Shown piece by piece: positions 24,398 through 34,238 of a stretch of 64,000 nt of DNA. Origin of the DNA: Curtobacterium oceanosedimentum (lineage in GTDB: Bacteria > Actinomycetota > Actinomycetes > Actinomycetales > Microbacteriaceae); the NCBI RefSeq assembly GCF_020297365.1, contig NZ_JAIXIG010000005.1, positions 62,001 to 126,000 on the forward strand. Direction: 5' to 3'. The position numbers and the translations under genes are program-made. The notes beneath the pieces were generated by a model that did no database searches, was not told where the DNA came from, and was given only the letters and a program-made list of their open reading frames with translations. Within the stretch, counting starts at the first letter, position 1; each line of letters opens with the position of its first letter.

Positions 24398-25828
24398 TCA
24401 GGCGTCGCGGCCGGCGGTGAGGCTCTCCTCGACCTGTTCGAGGGTGCGCCCGCGGCTCTCCGGCACGAACCGCCGGACGAACACCAGGGCGAGGAGCCCG
24501 ACCACCCCGAAGCCGAAGAACGTGCCGGTGATGCCGACCGTGGCGACGACGGTCGGGAACCAGAGCCCGATCAGGGCGTTCGCGGTCCACAGGCAGAACA
24601 CCGCGATCCCCATGCCGAGGGCGCGGATCTGCGTCGGGAAGATCTCGGACAGGATCACCCACGTGGCGATGTTGAGGAACGTCTGCATCGACCCGACGAA
24701 CGCGACGACGAGGAACAGGATCACCCACGGGCGCGCCGGGTTGCCCGGGACCAGCACCATCGACGCGGTGCCGATCAGGAAGTGGCAGACCGTCGTGAGC
24801 GAGTACCCCAGGACGAGCGTCGTCCGGCGGTCCATCCGCTCCATCGTCGAGAGGGCGACGATCCCGCCGATGACGGCGATGACACCGGGCGCGATGGTCG
24901 CGACGAGCGCAGCGGACCGCTCGAAGCCCGACTCGACGAGCACGATCTGGCCGTAGTACATGATCGAGTTGATGCCGGTCAGCTGCTGGGCGACCCCGAT
25001 GCCCGCGCCGACGAGCACGATGCGGACGAGCCAGCGGTTGCCGAGCACGGTGCGCCAGCCGCTGGTCCGCTGCCGGGTCGACTCGCGGTCGTGCGCACGC
25101 TCGACGTCGGCGAGTTCGGCGCGCGCCCGCTCCGCCGTCCGGACCTGGCCGAGGACCGCGAGCGCCTCGTCGTGCCGGCCCCTGGACGCCAGCCAGCGCG
25201 GCGACTCCGGCACGCGGAGCATGCCGACGAACAGTGCGACGGCGGGGAGCGCGCAGACCGCCAGCATCACGCGCCAGACGCCGTCGTGTTCGCCCCACAC
25301 GGTGCCGATGACCGCGTTGACCAGGAACGCGGCGAGCTGTCCGATCACGATCATGAGCTCGTTCCGCCCGGACAGGGACCCCCGGACCTCGTACGGCGCG
25401 AGCTCGGCGAGGAACACCGGGACGACCGTCGACGCCCCGCCGACCGCCAGGCCGAGCAGCACACGGCCCACCACGATGACCGCGAAGGTCGGCGCGGCGA
25501 CGCAGACGAGCGTGCCGACGAAGAACGTCACCGCGAGCAGCAGGATGGTCCGACGACGCCCCCAGCCGTCCGCGATCCGTCCGCCGAGCACGGCACCGAA
25601 CGCGGCTCCGAACAGCAGGGAACTCGTGACGACGCCCTCGGTGAGCTTCGTCAACCCGAGCTCCTGCTGCATCGGGAGCAGAGCACCGTTGATCACGCCG
25701 GTGTCGTACCCGAAGAGCAGTCCGCCGAAGGTGGCGACCAGGGCCAGCACGCCGAGACGTCGGCGGTGCGGCCCGGTGCCGAGCGGGGGGATTTCGACGG
25801 CGGAGGCCGTCGGGCGCACGTCGACCAC
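24398..25828 (-). CDS. MFS sugar porter
   Basis: About 476 residues with 12 transmembrane helices of the sugar porter family. Signature pieces: GGLLFGYDTGVINGAL (helix 1), GGRIADGWGRRR (loop 2-3), AELAPYEVRGSL and VPESPRWLASRGR (end of the first half), GVAQQLTGINSIMYY (helix 7) and FVPESRGRTLEQVEE (C-terminus). These match proton-coupled inositol, xylose or glucose transporters. GTG 25828 was chosen; GTG 25819 is equally possible and neither has a good ribosome site. The start overlaps the end of the upstream small gene by 10 bases in the first case? In fact the upstream stop is at 25839, leaving 10 bases between. Confidence 0.88.
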   Translation of the reverse strand: MVDVRPTASAVEIPPLGTGPHRRRLGVLALVATFGGLLFGYDTGVINGALLPMQQELGLTKLTEGVVTSSLLFGAAFGAVLGGRIADGWGRRRTILLLAVTFFVGTLVCVAAPTFAVIVVGRVLLGLAVGGASTVVPVFLAELAPYEVRGSLSGRNELMIVIGQLAAFLVNAVIGTVWGEHDGVWRVMLAVCALPAVALFVGMLRVPESPRWLASRGRHDEALAVLGQVRTAERARAELADVERAHDRESTRQRTSGWRTVLGNRWLVRIVLVGAGIGVAQQLTGINSIMYYGQIVLVESGFERSAALVATIAPGVIAVIGGIVALSTMERMDRRTTLVLGYSLTTVCHFLIGTASMVLVPGNPARPWVILFLVVAFVGSMQTFLNIATWVILSEIFPTQIRALGMGIAVFCLWTANALIGLWFPTVVATVGITGTFFGFGVVGLLALVFVRRFVPESRGRTLEQVEESLTAGRDA

Positions 25829-25838
25829 CGTCGGCGCG

Positions 25839-26339
25839 TCAGTCGTCGCCGGGCGTCGAGCCGTCGCCGAGGACGTCACCGAGGGAGGCCATGTCGGCCC
25901 CGTGGTCGGTGTAGCGGCGGACGGTGCGTCGGGCCGCGGCGCTCGCGGCTCCGGACAGCGCGGGGTTCCGACGTGCGGCGTCCGCCACGCGGCCGGCGTG
26001 CCCCGCGGTCGACAGCAGCACGTTGGCGAGCGCCCGGGCGTCGCCGCGGTCGGGCACCCCGGCCACGCTCCACGCCGTGCGGACCTGGGCGTCGGGCGTG
26101 ATCCCCCGGCGCGTGCCCATCCGGTGCCAGTCCGACAGGGCGCCCTCGGTGCGCGACGCCGCTCGGTCCGACTCGCCGGAGCGACGACGCTCCACGGCGC
26201 GGATGGCTTCGTCCGCCAGGGAGTCGCGATCACGCACGGACGCAGCGCGTTCCCGTGCCGCGGTGTCGTCGCCGCCGGACTCCGCGATGCGGGCGGCGTG
26301 GGCGGCGGCAGCGGCGGCGAGGATGTCCGATCGGTCCAT
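25839..26339 (-). CDS. Hypothetical protein, alanine/arginine-rich, helical
   Basis: A 166-residue protein starting MDRSDILAAAAAAHAARIAE. It is predicted almost wholly helical, with no signal peptide, membrane segment or cysteine. The middle (SDWHRMGTRRGITPDAQVRT) is the most distinctive part. No family recognised. It lies 10 bases upstream of the sugar porter and on the same strand, so cotranscription is likely, but no functional link can be seen. Coding bias is like its neighbours. Confidence 0.62.
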   Translation of the reverse strand: MDRSDILAAAAAAHAARIAESGGDDTAARERAASVRDRDSLADEAIRAVERRRSGESDRAASRTEGALSDWHRMGTRRGITPDAQVRTAWSVAGVPDRGDARALANVLLSTAGHAGRVADAARRNPALSGAASAAARRTVRRYTDHGADMASLGDVLGDGSTPGDD

Positions 26340-26400
26340 GCCTCGACGGTAGCCGGTCCGGCCGACACCCGCGGACCGGCGGCGGGCCGGCAGAGCGGCG

Positions 26401-26460
26401 TTTCGGGCTGAGCGACACGTCACGGGCCGCAGCGCGCGTGACGTGTCGGTGCGCGCGGAA
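26401..26460. repeat. Family A palindrome, copy 2
   Basis: Left arm TTTCGGGCTGAGCGACACGT begins at 26401 and runs to 26424; right arm 26437-26460 matches its reverse complement with a few changes. It lies between the helical hypothetical gene and pgi, next to family B copy 3. Confidence 0.7.
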
Positions 26461-26490
26461 CGGCACCCGGGCCCGCAGCGCGACCACGAA

Positions 26491-26534
26491 CGGACGGGAG
26501 GCCCGTGGCGGATCCGCCACGGGCCTCCCGTCCG
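26491..26534 (-). terminator. Family B palindrome, copy 3 (perfect, 44 bp), terminator of pgi
   Basis: A 22-base arm starting CGGACGGGAGGCCCGTGGCG is followed at once by its exact reverse complement (26513-26534). It sits 17 bases beyond the pgi stop. Confidence 0.75.
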
Positions 26535-26551
26535 TCGGGTGGGGACGTGCG

Positions 26552-28273
26552 CTACCCGCGCAGCTCGAGGTACTTCGCGATGAGCGCCTTGGTCGACGGG
26601 TCCTGCGCGTCGAGCGCGGCCTGGTCGCCCTCGACGGCGGGCGTGACCTGCAGCGCCAGCTGCTTGCCGAGCTCCACGCCCCACTGGTCGAACGAGTCGA
26701 TGCCCCAGATCGTGCCCTCGGTGAACACGATGTGCTCGTACAGGGCGATGAGCTGGCCGAGCACGCTCGGGGTGAGCTCCGGCGCGATGATCGACGTCGT
26801 CGGCTTGTTGCCGGGGAACGTGCGCGCCGCGACGATGCCCTCGTCGGTGGTGCCCTCGGCGCGGACCTCGTCGGCGCTCTTGCCGAACGCGAGCGCCTTG
26901 GTCTGTGCGAAGAAGTTCGCCAGGAACAGCGTGTGCACGTCGGTGCCGGGTGCGACGCCCTTGCCGTCACCGGTCTCGTCCTTGAGCGGACGGGCCGGGT
27001 TGGCGACCGTGATGAAGTCGGCCGGGATCAGGCGGGTGCCCTGGTGGATGAGCTGGTAGAACGCGTGCTGGCCGTTCGTGCCGGGCTCACCCCAGAAGAC
27101 CTCGCCGGTCTCGGTGGTGACGGGCGAGCCGTCCCAGCGGACGCGCTTGCCGTTCGACTCCATCGTGAGCTGCTGCAGGTACGCGGCGAAGCGGTGCAGG
27201 TACTGCGTGTACGGCAGGACCGCGTGGCTCTGCGCACCGAGGAAGTTCGTGTACCAGACGTTGAGCAGGCCCATCAGGACGGGGACGTTCTGCTCGAGCG
27301 GCGTGGTGCGGACGTGCTCGTCGATGGCGTGGAAGCCGGCGAGGAACTGCTCCCAGTTCTCCTTGCCGATCGCGATGACCACGCTCGTGCCGATGGCCGA
27401 GTCGACCGAGTACCGGCCGCCCACCCAGTCCCAGAAGCCGAAGGCGTTCTCGGGGTCGATGCCGAACGCCTCGACCTTGTCGAGTGCGGTGGACACGGCG
27501 ACGAAGTGCTTCGCGACGGCGTCCTTCTTCTCGTCGTCGGCGGCGTCGGTCAGGCCCAGCTTCTCCCACAGCCACTGGCGGGCCAGGCGGGCGTTCGTCA
27601 GGGTCTCGAGCGTGCCGAAGGTCTTCGACGCGACGATGAACAGCGTGGTGTCGGGGTCGAGGTCCGCGGTCTTCTCGTAGATGTCCGCCGGGTCGATGTT
27701 CGAGACGAAGCGGGCCTCGAGGCCGGGCTGCACGTAGGGCTTGAGGGCCTCGTAGACCATGACGGGACCGAGGTCCGAGCCACCGATGCCGATGTTGACG
27801 ACGGTCTCGATGCGCTTGCCGGTGACACCGGTCCAGGCACCCGAACGCACCTGCTCCGCGAAGCCGTAGACCTTGTCGAGCGTGGCGTGCACGTCGGCGT
27901 CGACGTCCTGGCCGTCGACGGTCAGGGGTGCGGCGGGGACCAGGCCCTCGGTCGCCTTCGGACGTCGGAGCGCGGTGTGCAGCACGGCGCGGTCCTCGGT
28001 GACGTTGATGTGCTCACCGGCGAGCATCGCCTGGAAGCGCTCGGCGACGCCGGTGTCCTTCGCCACCTGCAGCAGCGCGGCGAGGATCTCGTCGGTCACC
28101 AGACCCTTGGACAGGTCGACGGTCAGGTCGGCCGCCTGGAACGTGTACTGCTCGGCACGACCGGGGTCGCTGTCGAACCACCCTCGCAGGTCCGGGGTGA
28201 AGCCGTCGGCGATGCCGGCCAGCTTCTTCCAGCCGTCGGTCGATGTGGGGTCGACGGGAGCGGATTCGGTCAC
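26552..28273 (-). CDS. pgi: Glucose-6-phosphate isomerase
   Basis: A 573-residue (long, bacterial/eukaryotic-type) phosphoglucose isomerase of glycolysis and gluconeogenesis. Diagnostic segments are [40 protein letters not shown], the catalytic Glu region [29 protein letters not shown] (with the active-site His) and the final Lys region [13 protein letters not shown]. The GTG start at 28273 has AGGAGG 7 bases upstream. It stands alone with its own terminator; no zwf or other pentose-pathway gene is adjacent. Confidence 0.97.
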   Translation of the reverse strand: MTESAPVDPTSTDGWKKLAGIADGFTPDLRGWFDSDPGRAEQYTFQAADLTVDLSKGLVTDEILAALLQVAKDTGVAERFQAMLAGEHINVTEDRAVLHTALRRPKATEGLVPAAPLTVDGQDVDADVHATLDKVYGFAEQVRSGAWTGVTGKRIETVVNIGIGGSDLGPVMVYEALKPYVQPGLEARFVSNIDPADIYEKTADLDPDTTLFIVASKTFGTLETLTNARLARQWLWEKLGLTDAADDEKKDAVAKHFVAVSTALDKVEAFGIDPENAFGFWDWVGGRYSVDSAIGTSVVIAIGKENWEQFLAGFHAIDEHVRTTPLEQNVPVLMGLLNVWYTNFLGAQSHAVLPYTQYLHRFAAYLQQLTMESNGKRVRWDGSPVTTETGEVFWGEPGTNGQHAFYQLIHQGTRLIPADFITVANPARPLKDETGDGKGVAPGTDVHTLFLANFFAQTKALAFGKSADEVRAEGTTDEGIVAARTFPGNKPTTSIIAPELTPSVLGQLIALYEHIVFTEGTIWGIDSFDQWGVELGKQLALQVTPAVEGDQAALDAQDPSTKALIAKYLELRG

Positions 28274-28437
28274 TTCGGTCCTCCTGAACCTTGAAGACGT
28301 ACAAGCCCGCGGGTCACCGCAGCGCTGCGTCGCGGACCGTCTCCGAGCGTAGTGCGCTCCGGCAGGTGGCGTGCACAGACGGCCGGGAGGCGCGGCTCGC
28401 GTTCGCTGCGCGCGTCACGCCCCCGGACTGGTCGCCC

Positions 28438-30666
28438 TCAGGGCTGCGGTGCGAAGCGGCGGAGCCGCAGGCTGTTCGCCACCACGAAGACCGACGAGAA
28501 CGCCATCGCCGCACCGGCGAGCACCGGGTTGAGCAGCCCCGCCATCGCGAGCGGGATCGCCGCGACGTTGTACGCGAACGCCCAGAACAGGTTGCTCGTG
28601 ATGACCCGGAGCGTGGCCCGCGACAAGCGCACAGCGTCGGCCACCACGGTGAGCCGACCGCTCACGACCGTGATGTCGCTCGCTGCGATGGCCGCGTCGG
28701 TGCCGGCACCCATGGCGATGCCGAGGTCGGCGGCGGTGAGCGCCGCGGCGTCGTTCACGCCGTCCCCGACCATCGCGACGGTGCGCCCGTCGGCCTGCAG
28801 GCGCCGGACCGTCTCGAGCTTCGACGCCGGCGTCGCACGGGCGTGCACCTCGTCGATGCCCACGCGAGCGGCCACCGCGCGTGCGGCGCCGTCGTTGTCG
28901 CCCGTGAGCAGGACCGGGTGCAGGCCGAGCGCTCGGAAGCGTGCGACCGCCTCGGCGGCCTCGGGCTTGACGGTGTCGCCGACGACGACCACGCCCAGGG
29001 CGATGCCGTCGCGGGCGACGACGACCGCGGTGGCCCCGTCGGCCTCGGCGGACTCGACCGCGGCGGCGACGGCGGCGGGCAGCGCGACCGACCACGACTC
29101 GGCGAGCCACCGGGCGGTCCCGACCAGCACGACGCCGCCGTCGACCACGGCCTGCACACCGGCACCGGGCGTTGCCGTGAACTGCGCGGCGACGGGCACG
29201 TCGAGTCGCCGGGTGCGGGCGGCGTCGACGACCGCGCGCGCGACGGGGTGCTCGGAGCCGTCCTCGACCGCGGCGGCGAGGCGCAGGACGGTGTCCTCGT
29301 CCGTGTCGGCGGTCCCGGTGACCGACCGCAGGGTCATCGCGCCGGTCGTGACGGTGCCGGTCTTGTCGAGCACGACGGTGTCGACGCGGCGGGTGCGCTC
29401 GAGCACCTGCGGGCCGCCGATCAGGATGCCGAGCTGCGAACCGCGGCCGGTCCCGACGAGCAGCGCGGTGGGGGTCGCGAGCCCGAGGGCGCACGGGCAG
29501 GCGATGATGAGCGTCGCGACGGCTGCGGTGAACGCCGCGGTGACCGATCCGCCGGCCACCAGCCAGCCGACGAAGGCCAGCACGGCGAGCGCGATGACGA
29601 CGGGGACGAAGACCCCGGACACGCGGTCGGCCAGTCGCTGCACGTCGGCCTTGCCGGTCTGGGCGTCCTCGACGAGCCGCCCCATCCGGGCGAGCTCGGT
29701 GTCGGCACCCACGCGGGTGATGCTGACGACGAGCCGGCCGCCGGCGTTGACGGTCGCGCCGGTCACGCGGTCCCCCGGCCGGACCTCGACCGGCACGGAC
29801 TCCCCCGTGAGCATGCTCTCGTCGACCGCCGACGAGCCGTCCTGCACCAGGCCGTCACTGGGGATCCGCTCGCCGGGGCGCACGACGACGACGTCGCCGA
29901 CGACGAGGGTCGACGCCGGCACGTGGTGCTCGACGCCGTCGCGGAGCACGGTGGCGTCCTTGGCGCCGAGTTCGAGCAGCGCCCGGAGCGCCGCGCCGGA
30001 CTGCGTCTTCGCGCGGGCCTCCATGTACCGGCCGGCGAGGACGAAGACGGGCACCGCTGCCGCGACCTCGAGGTACAGGTCGGTGGCCTCGGGGTCGGTC
30101 GCGAACCACGAGAACGTCATGTGCATGCCGGTCGTGCCGGCGTCGCCGAGGAACAGGGCGTACAGCGACCAGCCGAAGGCGGCGAGCACCCCGACGCTCA
30201 CCAGGGTGTCCATGGTGGCGGCGCCGTGCCGGGCGTTGACCCACGCGGCGCGGTGGAACGGGAGCGCGCCCCAGACGGCGACGGGCGCGGCGAGGGTCAG
30301 GGCGAGCCACTGCCAGTCCGGGAACTGCAGGGCCGGCACCATCGAGAGCAGGACGACGGGCACCGCGAGCACGGCGGACACGACGAGGCGCCGGCGGATC
30401 GGGTCGGCCTGAGCCGGGGCCGCGTCGTCGTCGGCAGCGACGGGTGGGGCCGGCACCGTGGCGCCGTAGCCGGCAGACTCCACCGCGGCGATCAGCACCC
30501 CGTCGTCGGTGGCGCCCGCGTCGTCGACCTGCACCTGCGCCTTCTCGGTGGCGTAGTTCACCGTGGCGGTGACGCCGGGCAGCTTGCCGAGCTTCCGTTC
30601 GATGCGGTTCGCGCACGAGGCGCAGGTCATCCCCGTGATGTCGAGCTCGACGACGCGGTCGGTCAC
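28438..30666 (-). CDS. copA: Copper-translocating P1B-type ATPase
   Basis: A 742-residue P-type ATPase. One N-terminal metal-binding domain ([10 protein letters not shown]), eight membrane helices, the actuator TGES ([11 protein letters not shown]), the transport motif CPC ([13 protein letters not shown]), phosphorylation motif DKTGT, the SEHP loop ([11 protein letters not shown]) and the hinge [13 protein letters not shown] with the downstream YN ([12 protein letters not shown]) indicates Cu(I) export. GTG 30666 overlaps the copZ stop by 4 bases (GTGA). It is the last gene of csoR-copZ-copA and pumps cytosolic copper out. Confidence 0.95.
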   Translation of the reverse strand: MTDRVVELDITGMTCASCANRIERKLGKLPGVTATVNYATEKAQVQVDDAGATDDGVLIAAVESAGYGATVPAPPVAADDDAAPAQADPIRRRLVVSAVLAVPVVLLSMVPALQFPDWQWLALTLAAPVAVWGALPFHRAAWVNARHGAATMDTLVSVGVLAAFGWSLYALFLGDAGTTGMHMTFSWFATDPEATDLYLEVAAAVPVFVLAGRYMEARAKTQSGAALRALLELGAKDATVLRDGVEHHVPASTLVVGDVVVVRPGERIPSDGLVQDGSSAVDESMLTGESVPVEVRPGDRVTGATVNAGGRLVVSITRVGADTELARMGRLVEDAQTGKADVQRLADRVSGVFVPVVIALAVLAFVGWLVAGGSVTAAFTAAVATLIIACPCALGLATPTALLVGTGRGSQLGILIGGPQVLERTRRVDTVVLDKTGTVTTGAMTLRSVTGTADTDEDTVLRLAAAVEDGSEHPVARAVVDAARTRRLDVPVAAQFTATPGAGVQAVVDGGVVLVGTARWLAESWSVALPAAVAAAVESAEADGATAVVVARDGIALGVVVVGDTVKPEAAEAVARFRALGLHPVLLTGDNDGAARAVAARVGIDEVHARATPASKLETVRRLQADGRTVAMVGDGVNDAAALTAADLGIAMGAGTDAAIAASDITVVSGRLTVVADAVRLSRATLRVITSNLFWAFAYNVAAIPLAMAGLLNPVLAGAAMAFSSVFVVANSLRLRRFAPQP

Positions 30667-30881
30667 GACCGCACGACCTGGTACCCCGCCTCGACGACGG
30701 CGTCGTGCAGCGCATCCGCCGCGACCGGCGCGGTGGAGGTGACGGTGACCTCGGACGCCCCGCCGGGGACGAGTCGGACGTCCACCCCGGACACCCCGTC
30801 GAGCTCGGAGAGCTCCTCGGTGACGCTCATCACGCAGTGGTCGCAGGTCATGCCCTCGACGAGCAGCTTCTCGGTGGTCAT
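30663..30881 (-). CDS. copZ: Copper chaperone, heavy-metal-associated domain
   Basis: A 72-residue single ferredoxin-like HMA domain with the metal-binding motif [11 protein letters not shown] near the N-terminus. It would carry Cu(I) to CopA. ATG 30881 was chosen because AGGGAGG stands 6 bases upstream; a GTG at 30923 overlapping the csoR stop by 4 bases would add 14 residues (a Thr/Asp-rich stretch) and cannot be excluded. Confidence 0.92.
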   Translation of the reverse strand: MTTEKLLVEGMTCDHCVMSVTEELSELDGVSGVDVRLVPGGASEVTVTSTAPVAADALHDAVVEAGYQVVRS

Positions 30882-30919
30882 GGTGGCCCTCCCTGGGTCG
30901 GTGTCGGTGTCGGTGGCGG

Positions 30920-31210
30920 TCACGAGCGGACGAGCCGGGCGATCGCGTCGCTCGCCTCGCGCACCTTGGCGTCGGCGGCGTCGCCACCCTCGGCGACGGC
31001 CTCGGCCACGCAGTGACGCAGGTGGTCCTCGAGCAGCGACAGCGCGACGCGTTCGAGCGCCCGGTTCGCCGCCGAGATCTGCGTCAGGACGTCGATGCAG
31101 TACGTCTCGTCCTCGACCATCCGGGCGATGCCGCGCACCTGCCCCTCGGCGCGACGGAGCCGCTTGAGCAGGTCGTCCTTGTCGCCGATGTACCCGACGT
31201 GTCCGTGCAC
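30920..31210 (-). CDS. csoR: CsoR-family copper-sensing repressor
   Basis: A 96-residue all-helical DUF156/CsoR protein. The Cu(I) ligands are visible as Cys38, His63 and Cys67 ([15 protein letters not shown]), the pattern of true copper sensors rather than RcnR or FrmR. Signature [20 protein letters not shown] is in helix 1. GTG 31210 follows GGAGG by 5 bases. It is first in the copper operon and has a CsoR-type operator directly upstream, so it represses csoR-copZ-copA until copper binds. Confidence 0.93.
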   Translation of the reverse strand: MHGHVGYIGDKDDLLKRLRRAEGQVRGIARMVEDETYCIDVLTQISAANRALERVALSLLEDHLRHCVAEAVAEGGDAADAKVREASDAIARLVRS

Positions 31211-31233
31211 GGCCGCCTCCGCTCCTCGTGATT

Positions 31234-31253
31234 GATACCCCCCTAGGGTATAC
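31234..31253. promoter_or_regulatory. CsoR operator
   Basis: GATACCCCCCTAGGGTATAC is a near-perfect dyad matching the known CsoR consensus TACCC...GGGTA, 24 bases upstream of csoR. It also lies between csoR and the divergent AraC gene and may affect both. Confidence 0.8.
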
Positions 31254-31291
31254 CCGAACGCCGGTGGCGCAACCGGTGGCATGATCTGCGC

Positions 31292-32521
31292 ATGGACGAC
31301 TCGGCGGTGAACGGCTTCCGCAGACTGCGGTTCACCGACGGCGCCGACTCCGACTACTCGGCGATCTTCCGGTCCGAGTACGGCGGATCGGACTTCGCGA
31401 GCGACACCTTCGCCACGGACGACGCCCGCTACGAGTACACGGTCGTGGGCGACGACGACCTGACGCTCCGCACCATGCGCGCCGAAGGCGGACGACGCGG
31501 CGGGGTCATCGGTCCGCGCGAGGACCACGTCGTGTTCTGGCTGACCACGGGCCGTCTCGAGATGCACTTCGCCGACCGCACGCGCGTGGTCGAGCCCGGC
31601 AGCCCGTACATCGCGTCGGCGTCCGAGGCGTACCGGTTCGAGTCCGAGAGCACCGCGTACAACGGCGTCCACGTCGCCGACCGGTTCCTGCGCTCGGTCG
31701 GCCGCGACCTCGGCTTCCGACTGCCCGAGGGTCCGCTGCTGTTCGAGCAGCAGGACGCGGCCGTCGCCCGCCACGAACCCCTGCGGCACCTCATCCGCGC
31801 CCTCGGTCCCGCACTGGTGGACCCCCGGGTGCTCGGGCCGATGCGCACCGCCCTGAACCGCCGCCTCGCGGTCGTCATCCTCGACACCTTCCCGATCCGG
31901 AACCGCGGCGACGACGTCCCGGTGGCGAACCGCCTGCGCGACGCCATCCGGTTCATCGAGGCGCACGCCGCCGAACGCCCGGCCGTCCCCACCATCGCCG
32001 AGGCGTGCGGCCTGAGCCAACGCGGACTGCAGGACGTGTTCGCCCGCACCCTGGGCACCTCACCGCACCGGTTCCTGCGCGACCACCGACTCGACCGCGT
32101 GCGCGAGGAGCTCCTCCGCGGCGATCCCGGCGGGTCCGCGGACCGAGCGGCCGGTCCCGGGGCCGCCGCCGACATCGCCTCGATCGCCCGACACTGGGGC
32201 TTCACCAACCCGGGCCGCTTCGCCGAGGCGTACCGCGAGCGGTTCGGCGAGGGGCCGGCGGCGACGAAGCGCGCATCCCTGGGGGCACGACCGGACACCG
32301 GCAGGGCGTCCTGGCGGGTCCGGCGCGCGGTCGCGTACATCGAGGAGCACCTGGACGACGACCTCGCGCTGGGCGACATCGCGGCCGCTGCTGGTGTCCT
32401 GCCCCGCCGGTTGCAACAGCTCTTCCGAGCCGAACGCGGCGAGTCCCCGATGGCCTGCGTGCGGGCGCTGCGGGCCGCTGCAGAGCGCAACGCGTCGGCC
32501 GGAAACGGCGACGCCGCCTGA
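31292..32521 (+). CDS. AraC-family regulator with an extra half HTH domain
   Basis: A 409-residue protein. Residues 1-200 resemble the AraC_binding_2/cupin-like sensor half of actinobacterial AraC proteins (VFWLTTGRLEMHFADRT, VEPGSPYIASASEAYRF). Residues about 215-325 are a full AraC DNA-binding domain (IAEACGLSQRGLQDVFAR and ASIARHWGFTNPGRFAEAYR). Then a second, partial copy follows (about 340-400, YIEEHLDDDLALGDIAAAAG, LQQLFRAERGESPMACVRALR) that contains only the first helix-turn-helix. The arrangement of one and a half domains is odd. It is divergent from csoR, but no copper role is implied. The target is unknown. Confidence 0.85.
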   Translation: MDDSAVNGFRRLRFTDGADSDYSAIFRSEYGGSDFASDTFATDDARYEYTVVGDDDLTLRTMRAEGGRRGGVIGPREDHVVFWLTTGRLEMHFADRTRVVEPGSPYIASASEAYRFESESTAYNGVHVADRFLRSVGRDLGFRLPEGPLLFEQQDAAVARHEPLRHLIRALGPALVDPRVLGPMRTALNRRLAVVILDTFPIRNRGDDVPVANRLRDAIRFIEAHAAERPAVPTIAEACGLSQRGLQDVFARTLGTSPHRFLRDHRLDRVREELLRGDPGGSADRAAGPGAAADIASIARHWGFTNPGRFAEAYRERFGEGPAATKRASLGARPDTGRASWRVRRAVAYIEEHLDDDLALGDIAAAAGVLPRRLQQLFRAERGESPMACVRALRAAAERNASAGNGDAA

Positions 32522-32576
32522 CCGGACGTCACCGGGGTACACGCGGATCCGCGGATGTGCGCCCGTTCCTGGAATC

Positions 32577-32593
32577 TCTCCGGGACACGGAGA
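32577..32593 (+). terminator. Weak hairpin after the AraC gene
   Basis: TCTCCG (32577-32582) pairs with CGGAGA (32588-32593) over five bases. It is short and lacks a T-run, so only a possible terminator before the Gls24 cluster. Confidence 0.3.
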
Positions 32594-32683
32594 CCCGTGT
32601 GTGACGAATCTCGTCCGCAGCCCGTCTCATCCGTGAACAGCAACCGCTGGGAACCTCCGGCGGGCCAACGGAAGGAACGAACC

Positions 32684-33154
32684 ATGGCCGACACCACGTC
32701 CACCCCCACCACGACCACCTCGGCGCCCCGCGCGACCACGCAGAGCAGCACCTCCGGCATCACCGGCATCACCGGCAAGACCGTCATCGACGACACCGTC
32801 GTGTCGAAGGTCGCCGGCATCGCCGCCCGCGAGGTCGACGGCGTGCACTCGCTCGGCAACGGCGCCGCCCGCGCCATCGGCGCCATCCGCGACGCCATCG
32901 GCCAGCGCGACCACGGCCAGGGCGTCAAGGTCGAGGTCGGCGAGAAGCAGGTGGCCGCCGACATCGTGATCGTCGCCGAGTACCCGGTCGCGCTCCAGCA
33001 CGTCGCCGACGGCGTCCGTGCCAGCGTCGCCCGTGCCCTCGAGCAGATCGTCGGCATGGAGGTCGCCGAGGTCAACGTCACCGTCCAGGACGTCTTCATC
33101 CCGGGTGACGACGACGACAACGAGGACGAGAAGAAGGAAGCGCGCGTCGCATGA
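32684..33154 (+). CDS. Asp23/Gls24 family envelope stress protein
   Basis: A 156-residue protein with a Thr/Ser-rich leader (1-40) and a Gls24 domain (VIDDTVVSKVAGIAAREVDG, VGEKQVAADIVIVAEYPVAL, VAEVNVTVQDVFIP), ending in a highly acidic tail (DDDDNEDEKKEARVA). In Staphylococcus Asp23 is a membrane-associated alkaline-shock protein anchored through AmaP. GAAGGAACGAACC precedes ATG 32684. It is first of five overlapping genes and is translationally coupled to the DUF2273 gene by ATGA. Confidence 0.9.
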   Translation: MADTTSTPTTTTSAPRATTQSSTSGITGITGKTVIDDTVVSKVAGIAAREVDGVHSLGNGAARAIGAIRDAIGQRDHGQGVKVEVGEKQVAADIVIVAEYPVALQHVADGVRASVARALEQIVGMEVAEVNVTVQDVFIPGDDDDNEDEKKEARVA

Positions 33155-33342
33155 GCAACACACTGATCGGCGCCCTCATCGGCGCAGTCCTGGCCGTCGT
33201 GGCACTGCAGTTCGGGTTCTGGGGCTTCGTGCTCGTCGTCGTGTTCGGTGCGGTCGGCGCCCTCGTGGCCGCCCTGGCCACCGGACGCATCGACCGGAAC
33301 GCCCTCGCCGACGTGCTGACCGGACGCCGGAGCTCCCGGTGA
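33151..33342 (+). CDS. DUF2273 small membrane protein
   Basis: A 63-residue protein that is two adjacent hydrophobic helices (IGALIGAVLAVVALQFGFWG, FVLVVVFGAVGALVAALA) followed by a basic tail (RIDRNALADVLTGRRSSR). DUF2273 proteins are regular neighbours of Asp23/Gls24 genes. It overlaps the Gls24 gene by 4 bases and the next frame by 4 bases, so the unit is tightly coupled. A membrane-anchor role for Gls24 proteins is inferred. Confidence 0.87.
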   Translation: MSNTLIGALIGAVLAVVALQFGFWGFVLVVVFGAVGALVAALATGRIDRNALADVLTGRRSSR

Positions 33343-33653
33343 CCGCCGGCCCGGACGTCCCGGGCCGTGTCGAGATCACCGCGCGCGCGCTCACCTCGCT
33401 GGCGCGGGCCGTCGCAGCCGAAGGGCTCGGCGCCCCCGCCAAGCGGGTGCGCGTCGGCCTCGGCGACGCGTCGGGAGCGCTCTCGCTCGACATCACCGGC
33501 CCGATCGCCGCGGGGGACGACATCGTCGCCCGCACGAGCCGGATCGCCGACCAGGTGAAGGGCCGCGTGGGCGAACTCACCGGCCGCCGGGTCGGCAGCG
33601 CCCACATCGAACTCACCGGGATCGTGCGCGAGCACGAGTCCCGAACCCGCTAG
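33339..33653 (+). CDS. Small Gls24-like cytoplasmic protein
   Basis: A 104-residue protein from GTG 33339 that reads EITARALTSLARAVAAEGLG then VRVGLGDASGALSLDITGPI and HIELTGIVREH. The beta-alpha pattern looks like a shortened Asp23/Gls24 domain without the acidic tail, and it has no membrane segment. It overlaps the DUF2273 gene by 4 bases (GTGA). The exact family is not recognised with certainty; context places it in the same envelope-stress complex. Confidence 0.72.
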   Translation: MTAGPDVPGRVEITARALTSLARAVAAEGLGAPAKRVRVGLGDASGALSLDITGPIAAGDDIVARTSRIADQVKGRVGELTGRRVGSAHIELTGIVREHESRTR

Positions 33654-33662
33654 GAGACCAAC

Positions 33663-34238
33663 ATGAGCAACGGTTCCGTCGAACGACGCATCCGTCGCCG
33701 GAGCGTGCACCGCTCCCGCTCCACCGCGGTCGCGGTGGCGCTGGTGGTGCTCGCCCTGGTCGCCGCCTGGATCGGCACCGAGTCGGTCCTGCGGGCGATC
33801 GGGCAGCCGGCACTCCTCGCCGACCCGCAGACCGTCGTCGACACGGCTCTCCGCCCCGACGCGGCGTTCGTCACGATCGTCGAGGTCGTCGCGGGTGTCC
33901 TGGTGGTCCTCGGCGTCGTGCTGGTCGTCCTGGCGCTCAAGCCCGGCCGACAGCACCGGTCCGTCGTCGAGCACGAGCGCGGTGCGGTGGTCATCGACAC
34001 CCGCATCGTCGCCTCCACGGCGGCCAACGCCGCCGGCTCGGCAGCCGGCGTCCCCGAGGGCAACGCGTCGGCCACCGCCCGCGGTCGGCGCACCGACGTC
34101 CGGATCGTCCCGGTCACCGGCGTCCCGGTCGACGAGCAGGCCGTGCAGTCCGCCGTGCGTGAGCGGCTCAGCGCACTCGACGAGCGGTTCGGGCGCAGCA
34201 TCCGCGTCCGGGTCGAGGAGAAGGGCACCCTGGCATGA
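33663..34238 (+). CDS. DUF6286/AmaP-like membrane protein
   Basis: A 191-residue protein with a basic N-terminus (ERRIRRRSVHRSRST), two membrane helices (about 22-40 and 70-93) and a C-terminal soluble domain (VVIDTRIVASTAANAAGSAA, VRIVPVTGVPVDEQAVQSAV, RVRVEEKGTLA). This layout matches the AmaP/DUF6286 proteins that anchor Gls24 proteins to the membrane. It overlaps the following gene by 4 bases (ATGA) and GGAGACC precedes its ATG. Confidence 0.78.
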   Translation: MSNGSVERRIRRRSVHRSRSTAVAVALVVLALVAAWIGTESVLRAIGQPALLADPQTVVDTALRPDAAFVTIVEVVAGVLVVLGVVLVVLALKPGRQHRSVVEHERGAVVIDTRIVASTAANAAGSAAGVPEGNASATARGRRTDVRIVPVTGVPVDEQAVQSAVRERLSALDERFGRSIRVRVEEKGTLA

